Assembly: GCA_033239525.1 (NCBI GenBank)
Contig: BSYO01000013.1
Coordinates: 10,192,501 to 10,256,500 of the forward strand
Source of the DNA: Nepenthes gracilis
Taxonomy: Eukaryota > Streptophyta > Magnoliopsida > Caryophyllales > Nepenthaceae
Direction: 5' to 3'
Length of the DNA stretch: 64,000 nt
The first letter of the stretch is position 1. Each line of letters begins with the position of its first letter. The notes beneath the pieces are model-generated. The model made no database searches. It was not told where the DNA came from and saw nothing but the letters and a program-made list of their open reading frames with translations. Made by a program: the position numbers and the translations under genes. Positions 23,161-33,224 of this stretch are shown one piece after another.

Positions 23161-23891
23161 CGAAATAAGGTTCGGAAATGGAAAACCCCCAATTTCCCGT
23201 AGGTTAGGGTTTGGCGGTACTCCACCCGGTCAGTTGGTGAGTAAATCGGACAATAAATTATACAATCTTTGGTCTCAAGTCACGGGTATCACATTTTTCA
23301 AGGTTTGGATGGGTATCGAGACGAAAATACCCGATGATAACCGAAAAATATCGAAAGAGGAATGTTAGTGAGTATGAGAACACTTGCCTCAACGTTTACT
23401 ATCACTTTTATAACTGGCTCTCGGACGGATTCGGACTCTACGCCTTGATCTCCTCCTTTCTCTCTCTAAAACCAGTGCTCTTTCTCTCTCCTCCTCTCCA
23501 AAAGCCCGCTAGAAATGAGAAAAATCGAAGAAATGTGAAGTAGGTCGCGTTTTTATACCCGTCGGGGCGCTTGAGGTCCGGGCGAGCAGGTGGCGAGCGT
23601 GGCCTCGCTGCCGGCCCACGCTCGAGCGCGCATAGGTGCTCAGTGGGCGGGGGAGCTATTAGATTTTAGCGCTCGAGCGCGTAGCAGACGTGGCCTGCTG
23701 CTTGCGCCACTGCTTTTTGCGCTCGATCCTTTGCTCGAGCGCACAGCAGGCGCGGTCTGCTGACAGCATTTCAGCAGTTCACAGCCCGATTTTTTTCGAT
23801 ACGCATACTCATTCATTCAATAGGTCTAGTATTAATTATTATCACGTTGATTTTCTCGTATTTATTATATTTTTAGACCCGAAACCTCCCA

Positions 23892-23896
23892 CCTTG
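23892..23896. repeat. Target-site duplication of element B (right copy, CCTTG)
   Basis: CCTTG directly follows B's right LTR; the left copy is TCTTG. The same CCTTG stands at 9849-9853 where fragment D is interrupted. Confidence 0.55.
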
Positions 23897-24577
23897 GTCC
23901 TTACACCTTACTTTATTTTATATACATTGCTTATTGTCTTTGATTATATTGTACTTATTGATCATTTGGCTCACCATTTCTATTTTTCTCATTCCAGATG
24001 AGCATGAGCTTAAGCTTGATGAGGTAGAGTAGAAGATTTGAGTTGGCTAGGCTTGAAGACGTGGAAGATGACCTTGTGGACTTAGTTCTGTAGTTTTGTA
24101 ACTTTCTGATGGAGTATTTTATATATTTTGATATGAAATTGTATGCTAATTTATGTGTATGATGATGATGTATATTATAGTTTAGTTTCCGTTAAATTTG
24201 ATGGATGTATATACTTTCACAGATTATTATGGTTTGATTTGGTACCTAATGGCATCTTATCTGTACTAACGTTATACCGGAGTTATAACATTGGTGTCAC
24301 GTGTTTGTTGTGGCTTTTGGATCCTGTAATGTGAATTATGGGTGTATATGTTTACTGTATAGGAATTTTATACATGTTTATATCAGTTTGACTGCCATTT
24401 TTCATCTAGAACTCTAGGAAAATGTCATCTATCACAATAAGAAATTTGTTGTGGCTTTTGGATCCTGTAATGTGAATTATGGGTGTATATGTTTACTGTA
24501 CAGGAATTTTATACAGGTTTATATCAGTTTGACTGTCATTTTTCATCTAGAACTCTAGGAAAATGTGGTCTATCACA
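23897..24577 (+). mobile_element. LTR fragment D, right half
   Basis: This resumes the LTR broken at 9853: 'ttgattatattgtacttatt', 'atttggctcacc', acceptor-like TTTTTCTCATTCCAG|ATGAGCATG (AG at 23996-23997), 'gtatgatgatgatgta', and an LTR end in CTATCACA. It aligns with 46040-46567 of E. No primer site follows the end, so D was a solo or 3' LTR. The last part is duplicated (separate entry). Confidence 0.75.
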
Positions 24578-24585
24578 ATAAGAAA
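24304..24585. repeat. 141-bp tandem duplication across D's LTR end
   Basis: The block starting TTTGTTGTGGCTTTTGGATC at 24304 recurs at 24445 with very few changes. Each copy includes the LTR terminus (ATCACA at 24431-24436; TATCACA at 24571-24577) plus the adjacent flank AATAAGAAA. The duplication therefore arose after insertion and is younger than the LTR. Confidence 0.9.
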
Positions 24586-24609
24586 TTTATTTAATAAATT
24601 TAATGGGTT

Positions 24610-25942
24610 ATGGTAGTAAAGTATAGAAGAAGAGAAAGAAAGAGTATTAAGACCAGACTAACAAAAGAAAAAGAGCCCCATTTTGGTGTAGGGATTCAAA
24701 CGAATAGAAGTAATGGAAGGTGTTATTTTTATAAAAATATGGGACACAGTTTGGTTCAAAAAGAAAGACGAGTATTTAACTTATATTTATTTTGAATCAA
24801 ATATAATTGGAATTACTTTTAATACTTGATAATTCGATTCGGGGTCTAATGTTCATATTTCTAAAACGATTCAGGGATTCCTTGCAATACAGATCCTAAA
24901 CTTGCCTTGGAAAATGGTGTTAATGTTCCTATTTTTACTATTAGAACTTTTCATCTATTTCTTAATATTGTGTTATATTTAGATTTATTAAAAATACTAT
25001 ATGTACCTTTAATTTATAAAAATTTTATTTTTACTTTTAAACTTGATTTTCAAGGCTACTTTTTAAAATTTAAAACTAAAAGAGTCAGTCTATATAAAAA
25101 TAAAACTTTCTTTAGTTTAGGAACTCCTTTTGATGGCCTCTACAAAATTAAACTTGATTAAAATTTTGGTGAAACTCTTATAACCCTGAGTTATAATGTA
25201 AGAAAAAACGTATTTGTATAAAAAAGAAATCTTCTTTCTTTTGGTATTAAAAATTGGATCATATATCAAAAGATTGTATGAAAATATTGGTGAAAGAATG
25301 AATTTTATCTAACATCAACTTCTTCAATCTTAATATGTGTATAGTTTATATTAAAGAAAAGTAAACCAAACATACAAAGAAGGGTATCACAAAAAGTACA
25401 GAACTTTTAGAGATTATCCATACTGATATTTGTGGGACTTTTGACTCTTCGTCTTTAGGAAGAGAAAAATATTTCATTACTTTTATCGATAATTTTTTAT
25501 GTCATTATTATATTTATTTATTGTATGAGAAGCATCAGGTTGTAAATATTTTAGAGATATGCATAATTGAAATTGCGAGACAATTAAATAAAAGTGTGAA
25601 AGTGATTTGATTTGATAGAGATGGTAAATATTATAATAAATATAATTAATCAAAATAATGTCCTGACCATTTTGCTGAACTATTAGAAAAGCATAGCACA
25701 CATGCACAATATACTATTTCAGAGATGTTACAATAGAATTGTGTTACTAAAAGGTATAATTGTACATTAATGGATATGATTAGGAGTATGTTGAGTAATT
25801 TTTATTTATCTAAATTTTTATAGATGAAAGCCCTTAAGGCTACTATATATATTTTTAACTGAGTTCCTAGTAAAGCGGTTTTAAAAACTTCTTTTGAGTT
25901 AGAATTGGTAGAAATTCGAGCATTCAATACCTACATATTTGA
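24610..25942 (+). pseudogene. Ty1/Copia gag-pol relic (TNT1-94-like)
   Basis: This is a decayed Copia polyprotein fragment without LTRs. In order: a broken CCHC knuckle (CYFYKNMGHS, 24721-24760), remnants of protease, a protease/pre-integrase stretch (DLLKILYVPLIYKN; KLDFQGYFLKF; GLYKIKLD, 24911-25160) and the integrase core (ELLEIIHTDICGTF; KYFITFIDNF; NCTLMDMIRSML; LKATIYIFN, about 25385-25940). The first integrase Asp (HTDICG) is present, and FDRDGKYY retains the second after a stop. RT and RNase H are missing: the relic ends where H's truncated LTR begins. It is the only Copia sequence I recognise in the window. Stops and frameshifts make it non-functional. Confidence 0.85.
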
Positions 25943-27401
25943 ATCCTAGCTTGAAAATAGAGAATAGGGCATATCTATATCTCAAGATATGAAGAGGAAA
26001 CGCTAAGTGATAAGTTATGTGGGCCTTTTAGAAAAGTTTCCTCTGAAAAGTCGTAATATATTATGCCGTTCGACATTATTGAGAGCTCTAACCTGTTTGA
26101 TGGCTTCGGCCGGGAGCTCACTGGCATGCTAGGGGTATAACCCCGTCCCCTAAATGATGTGTGGACTGCCTTCCTCGGGGCGTAAATTTTGGCGGACAAC
26201 GATTAGGTCTAATTGAATATCCTGTTCTAGAGATGTAAATTTTGGAGGATGTGAACTTTGAATAAGAATTATGGATCTTTGGATCATCTGAGTGGGAATT
26301 ATGGATCTTCGAATCATCTGAATAAGAATTATGGATCTTTGGATCATCTGAATAAGAATTATGGATCTTCGGATCATTTGAATAAGAATTGTGGATCTTC
26401 GGATCATTTGAGCAAGAATTATGGATCTTTGGATGAGGACTTTGAATGAGGAATCTGAATGAGAATTTTGAATAAGAAATTTGAATGAAGAACCAAGAAT
26501 AAGCGAATGATGTTCAAGAATAAAAAGTAAGAACCAAGTGTATTGATGCCCAAGAACCAAAGAATAAGAAATAAGAAGAACCATCCTGTTCTCGAGATGT
26601 AAATAAGGAGAAAGTCATGATCAAGTTGTTTTCGAATAAGAACAAAGAGCTTTTGAACATGCTTCCCCCATGTCTATGCATCTTTTTATGTTTTTATTCT
26701 CATTCGCATGCATGTTTAAATTTTTAAGTTTTCTTTATGTTTCTATCTTTGCATATATTTATATGATTTATATGAAAATTTTTTGTTCTTATTTTATGGT
26801 ACCTTGTTGAGCATTCGACTCACCCTTTACTTTCTGTTTCCCTCCAGATAGGTTGAAGCTTGATACGGACTAAAGATATGATTAGCTAGAAGGAAGAAAG
26901 CTTGTTGGGCTTGAAGACCTTTGAAAATTTTGGAGACTTTGAAGAATTGTGAACGTATATGATTAGTTTTTGAATGAACATTGTATATTATGATGATATA
27001 GTGCATTTTATATTGAGATAGAAATATTGTTTTTGCTTCCATAGGTCGACATATCATTATAGTTGCTTCCGTATTATTTTTTTATTTTGGATTTTTTTAG
27101 TCATAGGTGGTATCTTTCTTAGATCCAATACGGTAGTTAGGAGCACTTTATTGGAGCCATGGATGATATGGCATATGTTGAGCTTATTGACAAATTATAG
27201 ATGCATCATGGAGCAAATTGTTGTGATCTGGTGGTTTATATTTATTGCAAGATTGTTTATACAGGTTGTTTGAATGGGTTTTAGCTCATTTTTAGAGGAA
27301 ATTCTACCTCATTTTTAGCAAAAATTAATGTTTAAATTTGGAGTACTAGTTTAGTATGTTATAAACGGAATGTCTTAAAAGAGAGGACCCATTCTGTTAC
27401 A
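25943..27401 (+). mobile_element. Element H, 5' LTR (truncated)
   Basis: This aligns with 31264-32843 of H's 3' LTR, from 'cctagctcaaaaatggagag' (here 'cctagcttgaaaatagagaa') to the end CTGTTACA. The first ~695 bp of the LTR, including U3 and promoter, are missing at the join with the Copia relic. It carries six 30-bp minisatellite units against ten in the 3' LTR; those four units (120 bp) account for nearly the whole 121-bp length difference of the aligned parts. An acceptor-like TTTCCCTCCAG|ATAGG sits at 26846-26847. Confidence 0.85.
26262..26440. repeat. 30-bp minisatellite, six units, in H's 5' LTR
   Basis: The unit is AATAAGAATTATGGATCTTC followed by GGATCATCTG, head to tail; the last unit is partial. 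Apparent peptide repeats (NKNYGSSDHL) on one strand and LIQMIRRSII on the other come only from the multiple-of-three period. Confidence 0.9.
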
Positions 27402-27403
27402 AA

Positions 27404-27415
27404 TGGTATTAGAGA
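27404..27415 (+). other. Primer binding site of element H
   Basis: TGGTATTAGAGA lies two bases after the LTR end GTTACA. It matches tRNA-iMet complement TGGTATCAGAGA with one change. Confidence 0.8.
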
Positions 27416-27810
27416 AAAGAAATGCTTTAGATGTTATTTGAATTGTATGCAAAAATTTTGGATTGATTAAGATTAATCGAATAAGTTGATGAAAGCATAG
27501 AACGATTAAGTTGGATTGAATAGTCTGAGGTATCTTAGTTTGTATAAATTAGATTTGAATTCAGTTGAAATTTAGTATTTAAGTTGATTGATATTGATTT
27601 CGGGCTTACGCTAATCGATTTTGGGTTTAAAGATCTAGGTTGATCTATTCTAAGTTGAGGTAACATGAAGTAGTAAGAATTAGTTGGAATGTCTAGGTAT
27701 TGGCCTTAAGGATTTTATTTTGTAGTGTATTGATTGATTTTAATCCCTCCCTCTAATTTGATTATTTGAGAATAATTAATGTTGTGATGTTTGTGGTTAT
27801 AATCAATAGC
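27416..27810 (+). other. H leader between PBS and gag
   Basis: AT-rich untranslated stretch of about 400 nt. It contains several short GATT/TTGA-rich segments but no motif I can name. Confidence 0.5.
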
Positions 27811-28910
27811 ATGGCTAGTAGAAGAGAAAGAAGAAATACTCATGGGGGTGTTAGGACTCCCCAAGACCAAGAGGCTGAATATTTGAACATGTTAGGGAGG
27901 ATGACTAAGATACTAGAATCGATGGAGCAACGTCACATGGCTTTAGTTTCTGCACTAGAGCTAGCCCAAATGAATCTTGACCTAACGGCATTGAGAGATT
28001 TACGACGGAAAAGGCGCCCAAATTTTTAGGAGAATCAAATCCCGTAAAAATGGACATTTGGATTCAAAAACTAAAGAAAATATTTTCCGTCATTCAATGT
28101 TCTGATTAGGAGAAGGTTGATTTCACAGCTTATAAGTTAGAGAGAGAAGCTGATAGTTGGCGGTCGATGAAGAAAAGGGCGCTGAGTTTGTCCAATGAGA
28201 AAATTTTCTAGGAAATGTTTGAGGTGGCTTTCTTGGAACAATATTTTCCAGCTAGCCTCCAGGAGTGGAAGAAAGAGGTGTTTATGTGGCTTAGGCAAGG
28301 AAGCTGCACCGTGGCAAAATATGATGCGAGGTTTGCTGAATTATTTCAAGTATGCGCAGATATTGTAGAAGATAAATTGAGGAAAGCCTAGAAGTTCTAG
28401 CAAGGATTAAGGGATGAGATTATGAGTCAGTTTGAGACTCAAAAGTTTCAAATTTATGCTGAGATTTTAGATAGGGCTCTAAAATTTGAAAGAGAACTTG
28501 AGGTTCAGAAATGTTTTGCTAAGAGAGCAGTTAGTCAAGTAAGTTTTTATGTGGGATCCGATTTTGGATCCCTAGAGCCTGCTAAAAAGATAAAGGTGTT
28601 TGATAAAGGGAAAGGTAGTATCGAATTTCAGTTAGTGCTAGATTCCCAAGTGTCAATGGTAAATTGTAATCATTGTGGGAAGAAGCATTCGGGAGAAACA
28701 TGCTTTCGATAGACGGGGGCCTGTTTTAATTGTGGTCAGCAGGGTCATCTAATCAAGGATTACCCTCTACCCAAGAAACTAAAAGCAAAGAAGCCCGCTA
28801 TTCCAGCTAAAGCATTTACAGCACAGTTCAGGACACTGAGGCACACTCAAATGTTGATGAAGGTGTTCTTTTATTTATGGAGATTTAATTTCTGTTTTAT
28901 TTAATTTGGG
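27811..28910 (+). pseudogene. Element H gag relic with two zinc knuckles
   Basis: The ATG at 27811 opens MASRRERRNTHGGV, as in plant Gypsy gag (compare B's MPRRRQ start). The middle part matches B's gag segment by segment: EMFEVAFLEQYFPAS (after a stop), RQGSCTVAKYDARF, ILDRALKFEREL. Two knuckles follow: CNHCGKKHSGETC (28665-28703, complete) and CFNCGQQGHLIKDY (28722-28763, last Cys changed to Tyr). The reading then runs to the start of protease (VDEGVLLFMEI) and a stop near 28890. At least four in-frame stops (two at Trp codons) break it. It would package element RNA if intact. Confidence 0.85.
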
Positions 28911-30554
28911 ATTTATGAATACTTTTATTTCCTTATGATTTATATGTTACATCATATTCAATCTAAAAATTTTAGGTTGTCCCATGGTTGTAATCTGTGT
29001 ATTCTTTTGTGGATTTTACGAATTGTGGAAAGTAATCAGTCAATTGTTCATTGGAGGAAAGGAATGTGAGTTTAATTAAGGAAATGCTCTATGGAACATG
29101 TGACATTGGAATCCTGTGTAGAGTTGTATTGTGATTGTTGCATGTTGTCGGAGGTTGGGATTATTGGATGTATTATGTGTTATACAGAATATTTCACAAA
29201 TTTTTGTATAGTCTAACGGCCGTATTACAGAATAAACTCTATCGGATTTTTAGCAGAAAATACAATCCGTCATAGTTGGCATCTTCAATAGCATAATTTG
29301 AAATTGTGGGAGTAAAGTGGTGGCTAATTGGGAAAACCAATTGATGTTGTAAAGGTATATGGTCTTTTTAGGGGTTCAACAAGTATTTCCTAAGGATTGT
29401 AGAGCTGGGAGGCAATTGGTTTAGGAACGATCAGTATTCATATAAAGATAAATCACAAGTAGTCCCCATGTTACGGTAAAAGGATGTTGTGTTCTTAAAT
29501 TGGGAGATAGAATCATAATCAAAATATTGAAATCATGAAATTTTGAAATAAGAAGTCCTTATGGCTATGTTTCAGGACACTTAGAATGATCCACTCATTG
29601 TGAATTATAGAGGACATGTTCAAAGCTAATTAGTAGACTCATCGGTATAACAGCGAGATCTTGAGGTTGCTAGTATTTGGGTGGTGAGATTTGGATGATA
29701 ACCTAAGGCTATGTCGAATTCTTGGGAGACTATTATAATTATCATTTCTAATCTAGCTGTAATTTGAGGATTTGTGGAAATTGTCCTTGTTGTATAGCTA
29801 TCTAAGGATTTGTTTTAATTATGATACTGTAGAACCTAGGTGTCCTATATGAGCCAATGGATATAAGTTAATATAAGTTGTAGAAAGATCTGGGATTCGT
29901 AATATAAATGATTAGATAGAATAGCAAAAGCATGTGTAGGCTCATAACTTCCATAGGCCTCATGATATGATTGAAAGGACTAGGAGTGAATGGTCGTGTA
30001 TTTCAGGGATATAAAGGTATTTGTTACATCTCTGATAAATCGCCATTCTTGTCAATATGAGTTTTGCATTTTACGGAGATGTTGGTTTGAGGACACATTA
30101 ATGAAATAATGAGAATTTGAGGTTTAATTATGAATTGAGGTTAATGTTGGAATCTTTATTAAACTCGATTAGAGAAATTGTGGGTGTTAGCTTAATTAAG
30201 ATATGGTAGTGAATTGTAACTGGATGATTTATAGTTAGATGATTAATCAGAGTTGCACAGTGAAAGTGTGGTAAACCCATGTTAAGGTTAAATTTAAGGA
30301 TCGAAAGGACTAATTATTTTGAGACTTAATGTCAATTGAAGTAAGAAATTTTTTTCCGTTTAAGGTTTTGAACTAAATTGGAAAAGCAATCAATAAATTG
30401 GGTTGCTTTCGAACTTGATGAAATTAGATTCTTAAGGACCATGACGATTTGAATGCTTAAGGTTTCCTAAGAAATCATTTAATGAAGAAAGTGACTTAGG
30501 AATGTTAGGAAGGTTTCCTCCGAGGTTCGTTAAATTTCGAGGATGAAATTTCTA
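28911..30554 (+). pseudogene. H internal region after gag: strongly decayed pol
   Basis: No domain is readable with confidence. Short blocks align by eye with E's internal region, for example 'aattgggagatagaat...aagtccttatgg' here (29500-29570) and 'aattgggagacagaac...aagtcctcatgg' in E (48236-48300), and 'aatcagagttgcaca' in both. E and J retain an RT relic in their internal regions, so this stretch is most likely shortened and eroded pol. It is only ~1.65 kb, about half of a normal pol. Confidence 0.5.
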
Positions 30555-30568
30555 TAAGTGGAAGAGAT
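30555..30568 (+). other. Polypurine tract of element H
   Basis: AAGTGGAAGAGAT directly precedes the 3' LTR start TGTAATG and follows 'gatgaaatttctat'. It is a G-poor variant of the tract seen in B and E. Confidence 0.75.
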
Positions 30569-30885
30569 TGTAATGACCTAGGTTCCGAAACATAGTAATT
30601 CTTAGTCATTAAATTATTATAATTAAGTTTAGGATAAATAGATTAATGAAAAATGAGGAGAAAATTTGATTTGGAAGCAAAAATAGGCACCACGGGTCTT
30701 GGCGCCTGAGCAGCACCTAAGGCGCAAATCGGGCATATTTAACAGAATGGGTGTGCCCAAGGCGCCACTCGGGCGCCAAAAATATAATCAACCGCTAGAA
30801 TGGCGCTCGACAAGAGCTCGAGCGTGACCCTCCGGAATGCCTTGGCATTTGATCTAGAAGCTTCCCACCACCTTCGTTTCACGTC

Positions 30886-30893
30886 TATAAAAG
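30886..30893 (+). promoter_or_regulatory. TATA box of H's 3' LTR
   Basis: TATAAAAG stands just downstream of the GC-rich U3 motifs and upstream of an AG-rich leader. Position and context fit an LTR promoter; activity is inferred. Confidence 0.55.
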
Positions 30894-31578
30894 GAAAGAA
30901 GGGGAGAGAGAGAGAGAGAAAGAGGGAGAACGATGAGCAAGGCAGTGAAGGAGGAAGGGAAAAAAAGAGGAAGAGAAGGGAATCTCCACCATTTTTAGTC
31001 CAATCGAGTAAGAAAATAAGTACATCAGGCTGAGCCAAGTGTACTCCGAACTCTCTTTCGCCTTATTATTGCTTTTTGATCTCTCTAAAAAGGTATTATT
31101 ACTCTAATAACCATTCTCTCCAAGATTAATGCATGTTTTCCATGTTTTTCATGATTATATGGATTGATTTCTTGATTAAGTATAAATATCATAATTTATG
31201 TGGTTGATTTCGATATTTGGCATGTATTTTGTGATCAATTTGTGTCCGAACTGTTATCCCCAAACCCTAGCTCAAAAATGGAGAGTAGGGTATGTGTATA
31301 TCTCGAGATACGAAGAGGAAACACTAAGTAATAAGTTATGTGGGCCTTTCGAACAAGTTTTCTCTCAAAAGTTGTAACATGTTATGCCGTTCAACATTAT
31401 TGAGAGCTCCAAGCCTGTTTGATGGCTTCGGCCCGGAGCTCACCAGCATGCCAGGGGTATAACCTCATCCACCAAATGATGCATGAACTGCCTTCCTCGG
31501 GGCATAAATTTTTGAGGACAACGACTAGGTCTAATTGAACATCCTATCCTCGGGATGTAAATTTTAGAGGATATGAAC

Positions 31579-31880
31579 TTTGAATAAGAATTATGGATCT
31601 TTAGATCATCTAAATAAGAATTATGGATCTTCAGATCATCTGAATAAGAATTATGGATTTTCGGATCACCTAAATAAGAATTATGAATATTTGAATCATC
31701 TGAATAAGAATTATGAATCTTCGGATCATCTGAATAAGAATTATGGATCTTCAGATCATCGAAACAAGAATTATGGATCTTCGGATCATCTGAACAAGAA
31801 TTATGGATCTTTGGATCATTTGAATAAGAATTTTGGATCTTCGAATCATTTGAATAAAAACTTTGGATCTTCGAGTGAGG
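31579..31880. repeat. 30-bp minisatellite, ten units, in H's 3' LTR
   Basis: Same unit as at 26262-26440, nine full copies plus one degenerate. Copies differ mostly by C/T and G/A changes. No unique spacers separate the units, which excludes a CRISPR-type array. Confidence 0.9.
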
Positions 31881-32843
31881 ACTTTGAATGAGGAATTTGA
31901 ATGAGGATTTTGGATAAGAAATTTAAATGAAAAACCAAGAAGAAGCGAATGATGTTCAAGAATAAGAGGTAAGAACCAAGTGTATTGATAACCAAGAACC
32001 AAAGAATAAGAAATAAGAACCATCTTGTTCTCATGAAGTAAATAAGGAGGAAGTCATAATCAAGTTGTTTTTGAATAAGAACTAAGAGCTTCTGAACATG
32101 CTTCCCCCATGTCTATGCATCGTTTTATATTTTTATTCTCATTCGCATGCATGTCTAAATTTCTAAGTTTCCTTTATGTTTCTATCTTCACTTGCATTTA
32201 TATAATTTATATGAAATTTTCCTGTTCTTGTTTTATGGTACCTTACTGAGCATTCGGCTCATCCCTTACTTTCTATTCCCCTCTAGATAGACTGAACCTG
32301 ATAAGGATCGAAGATAGGATTAGCTAGAAGGAAGAAAGCTTGTTGGGCTTGAAGACCTTTGAAGATTTTGGGGACTTTGAAGAATTATGAATGTATATGA
32401 TTAGTTTTTGAATGAACATTGTATATTATGATGATGTAATACATTTTATATTGTGATGGAAATATTATTTTTGCTTCCGCAAGTCGACATATGGTTATAG
32501 TTGCTTATGCATTATTTTTTTTACTTTTGATATTTTTTGGTCTTAGATGGCATTTGTCTTAGATTTAATACGGTAGTTAGGAGTACTATGTTGGAGCCGT
32601 GAATGATATGACATCTATTGATCCTCTAGATAAATTGTAAATGCATCGTGGAGTAAATTGTTGTGATCTTGTGGTTTATATTTATCGCAGGCTTATTTAT
32701 ACAAGTTGTTTGTATGGGTTTTAGCCCATTTTTAGAGAAAATTCTGTCTAATTTTCTACAAAAAATTAATGTTTTAAATTTGGAGTATTAGTTTAGTATG
32801 CTATTAACAAAAGGTCTTAAAAGATAGGACCCGTCTCGTTACA

Positions 32844-32984
32844 GCAGCCGCCGCTTTGCCCGCCGTCACTGTCACTCCAGCCATCCACCGGGGTTGTCGC
32901 CTTCCCCAGCAAACCCGCCTCTCTCTCCTCTCTTTTCTTCTCACCGGAAACCCTCGCTGCCCCTAATTCCTCCTCCTCTTCTTG

Positions 32985-33030
<46 letters not shown>

Positions 33031-33224
33031 TATTCTGTTTCTTATATTTTAAAATCTAAATTGATACTCGAGCGATAGTATGGACGCATTTTAGGCGACG
33101 GCCCAATTGACCCAAATATCCATCAAAATTTTATAATATTTAATTAATTTATATCGCACCCAAATTATCCAAAATAATAATAAATAATTTCAATTGAATC
33201 AGATAAAAAATTCAGGATATTACA
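32844..33224 (-). mobile_element. Element J, 3' LTR (truncated)
   Basis: This matches 44251-44664, the U3 end of J's other LTR: 'ccgccgctccaa', 'tctctctcctctcttttc', (ATT)n, 'actcgagcgatagtat', 'ttttataatatttaattaat'. It ends GGATATTACA at 33224, followed by a tract. Its left part is lost at the clean right end of H (GTTACA, 32843), so H sits in or against this LTR. Confidence 0.85.
32986..33027. repeat. (ATT)n microsatellite in J's 3' LTR
   Basis: About fourteen ATT/TTA units, about 200 nt from the LTR's 5' terminus in minus sense, the same place as in J's 5' LTR, L, N and Q. Confidence 0.9.

Larger units (their letters stand above)
21321..23891 (-). mobile_element. Element B, 5' LTR (right)
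   Basis: This is the second copy of the LTR (TATGACAGACCGGG ... AACCTCCCA), with the same internal landmarks as the left copy. In minus sense it begins at 23891 and ends at 21321, next to the primer site, so it is the promoter-bearing 5' LTR. Both termini carry substitutions (TGGGAGG for TGTGAGG; TCATA for TCACA). The leader donor GAG|GCAAGTG is intact at 23397, whereas the acceptor CAG has become CAA. Confidence 0.9.
30569..32843 (+). mobile_element. Element H, 3' LTR (2.3 kb)
   Basis: It starts TGTAATGACCTAGG after the polypurine tract and ends GTCTCGTTACA. U3 carries repeated GGCGCC and GAGCGC motifs (30690-30835) and a TATAAAAG box at 30886-30893. Purine-rich leader follows, then a donor-like site with a change (TGAG|CCAAGT, about 31035). 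The minisatellite and an acceptor-like TATTCCCCTCTAG|ATAG (32285-32286) lie downstream. The right edge abuts J's LTR interior, so H is inserted in, or joined to, J. Confidence 0.9.

Noticed and set aside
27811..30568. H and J as gag-only (TR-GAG type) elements
   Set aside because: J still has an RT relic (MPFGF ... FIDE) and E, G and H share the same internal blocks, so pol is decayed rather than absent by design.
26262..31880. CRISPR-like array of 30-bp repeats
   Set aside because: Units are head to tail with no spacers, and the setting is a plant LTR.
31580..31891. Repetitive protein frame (NKNYGSSDHL repeats) and its antisense partner
   Set aside because: It is a 30-bp minisatellite inside H's LTR. 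A period divisible by three leaves several frames open on both strands.
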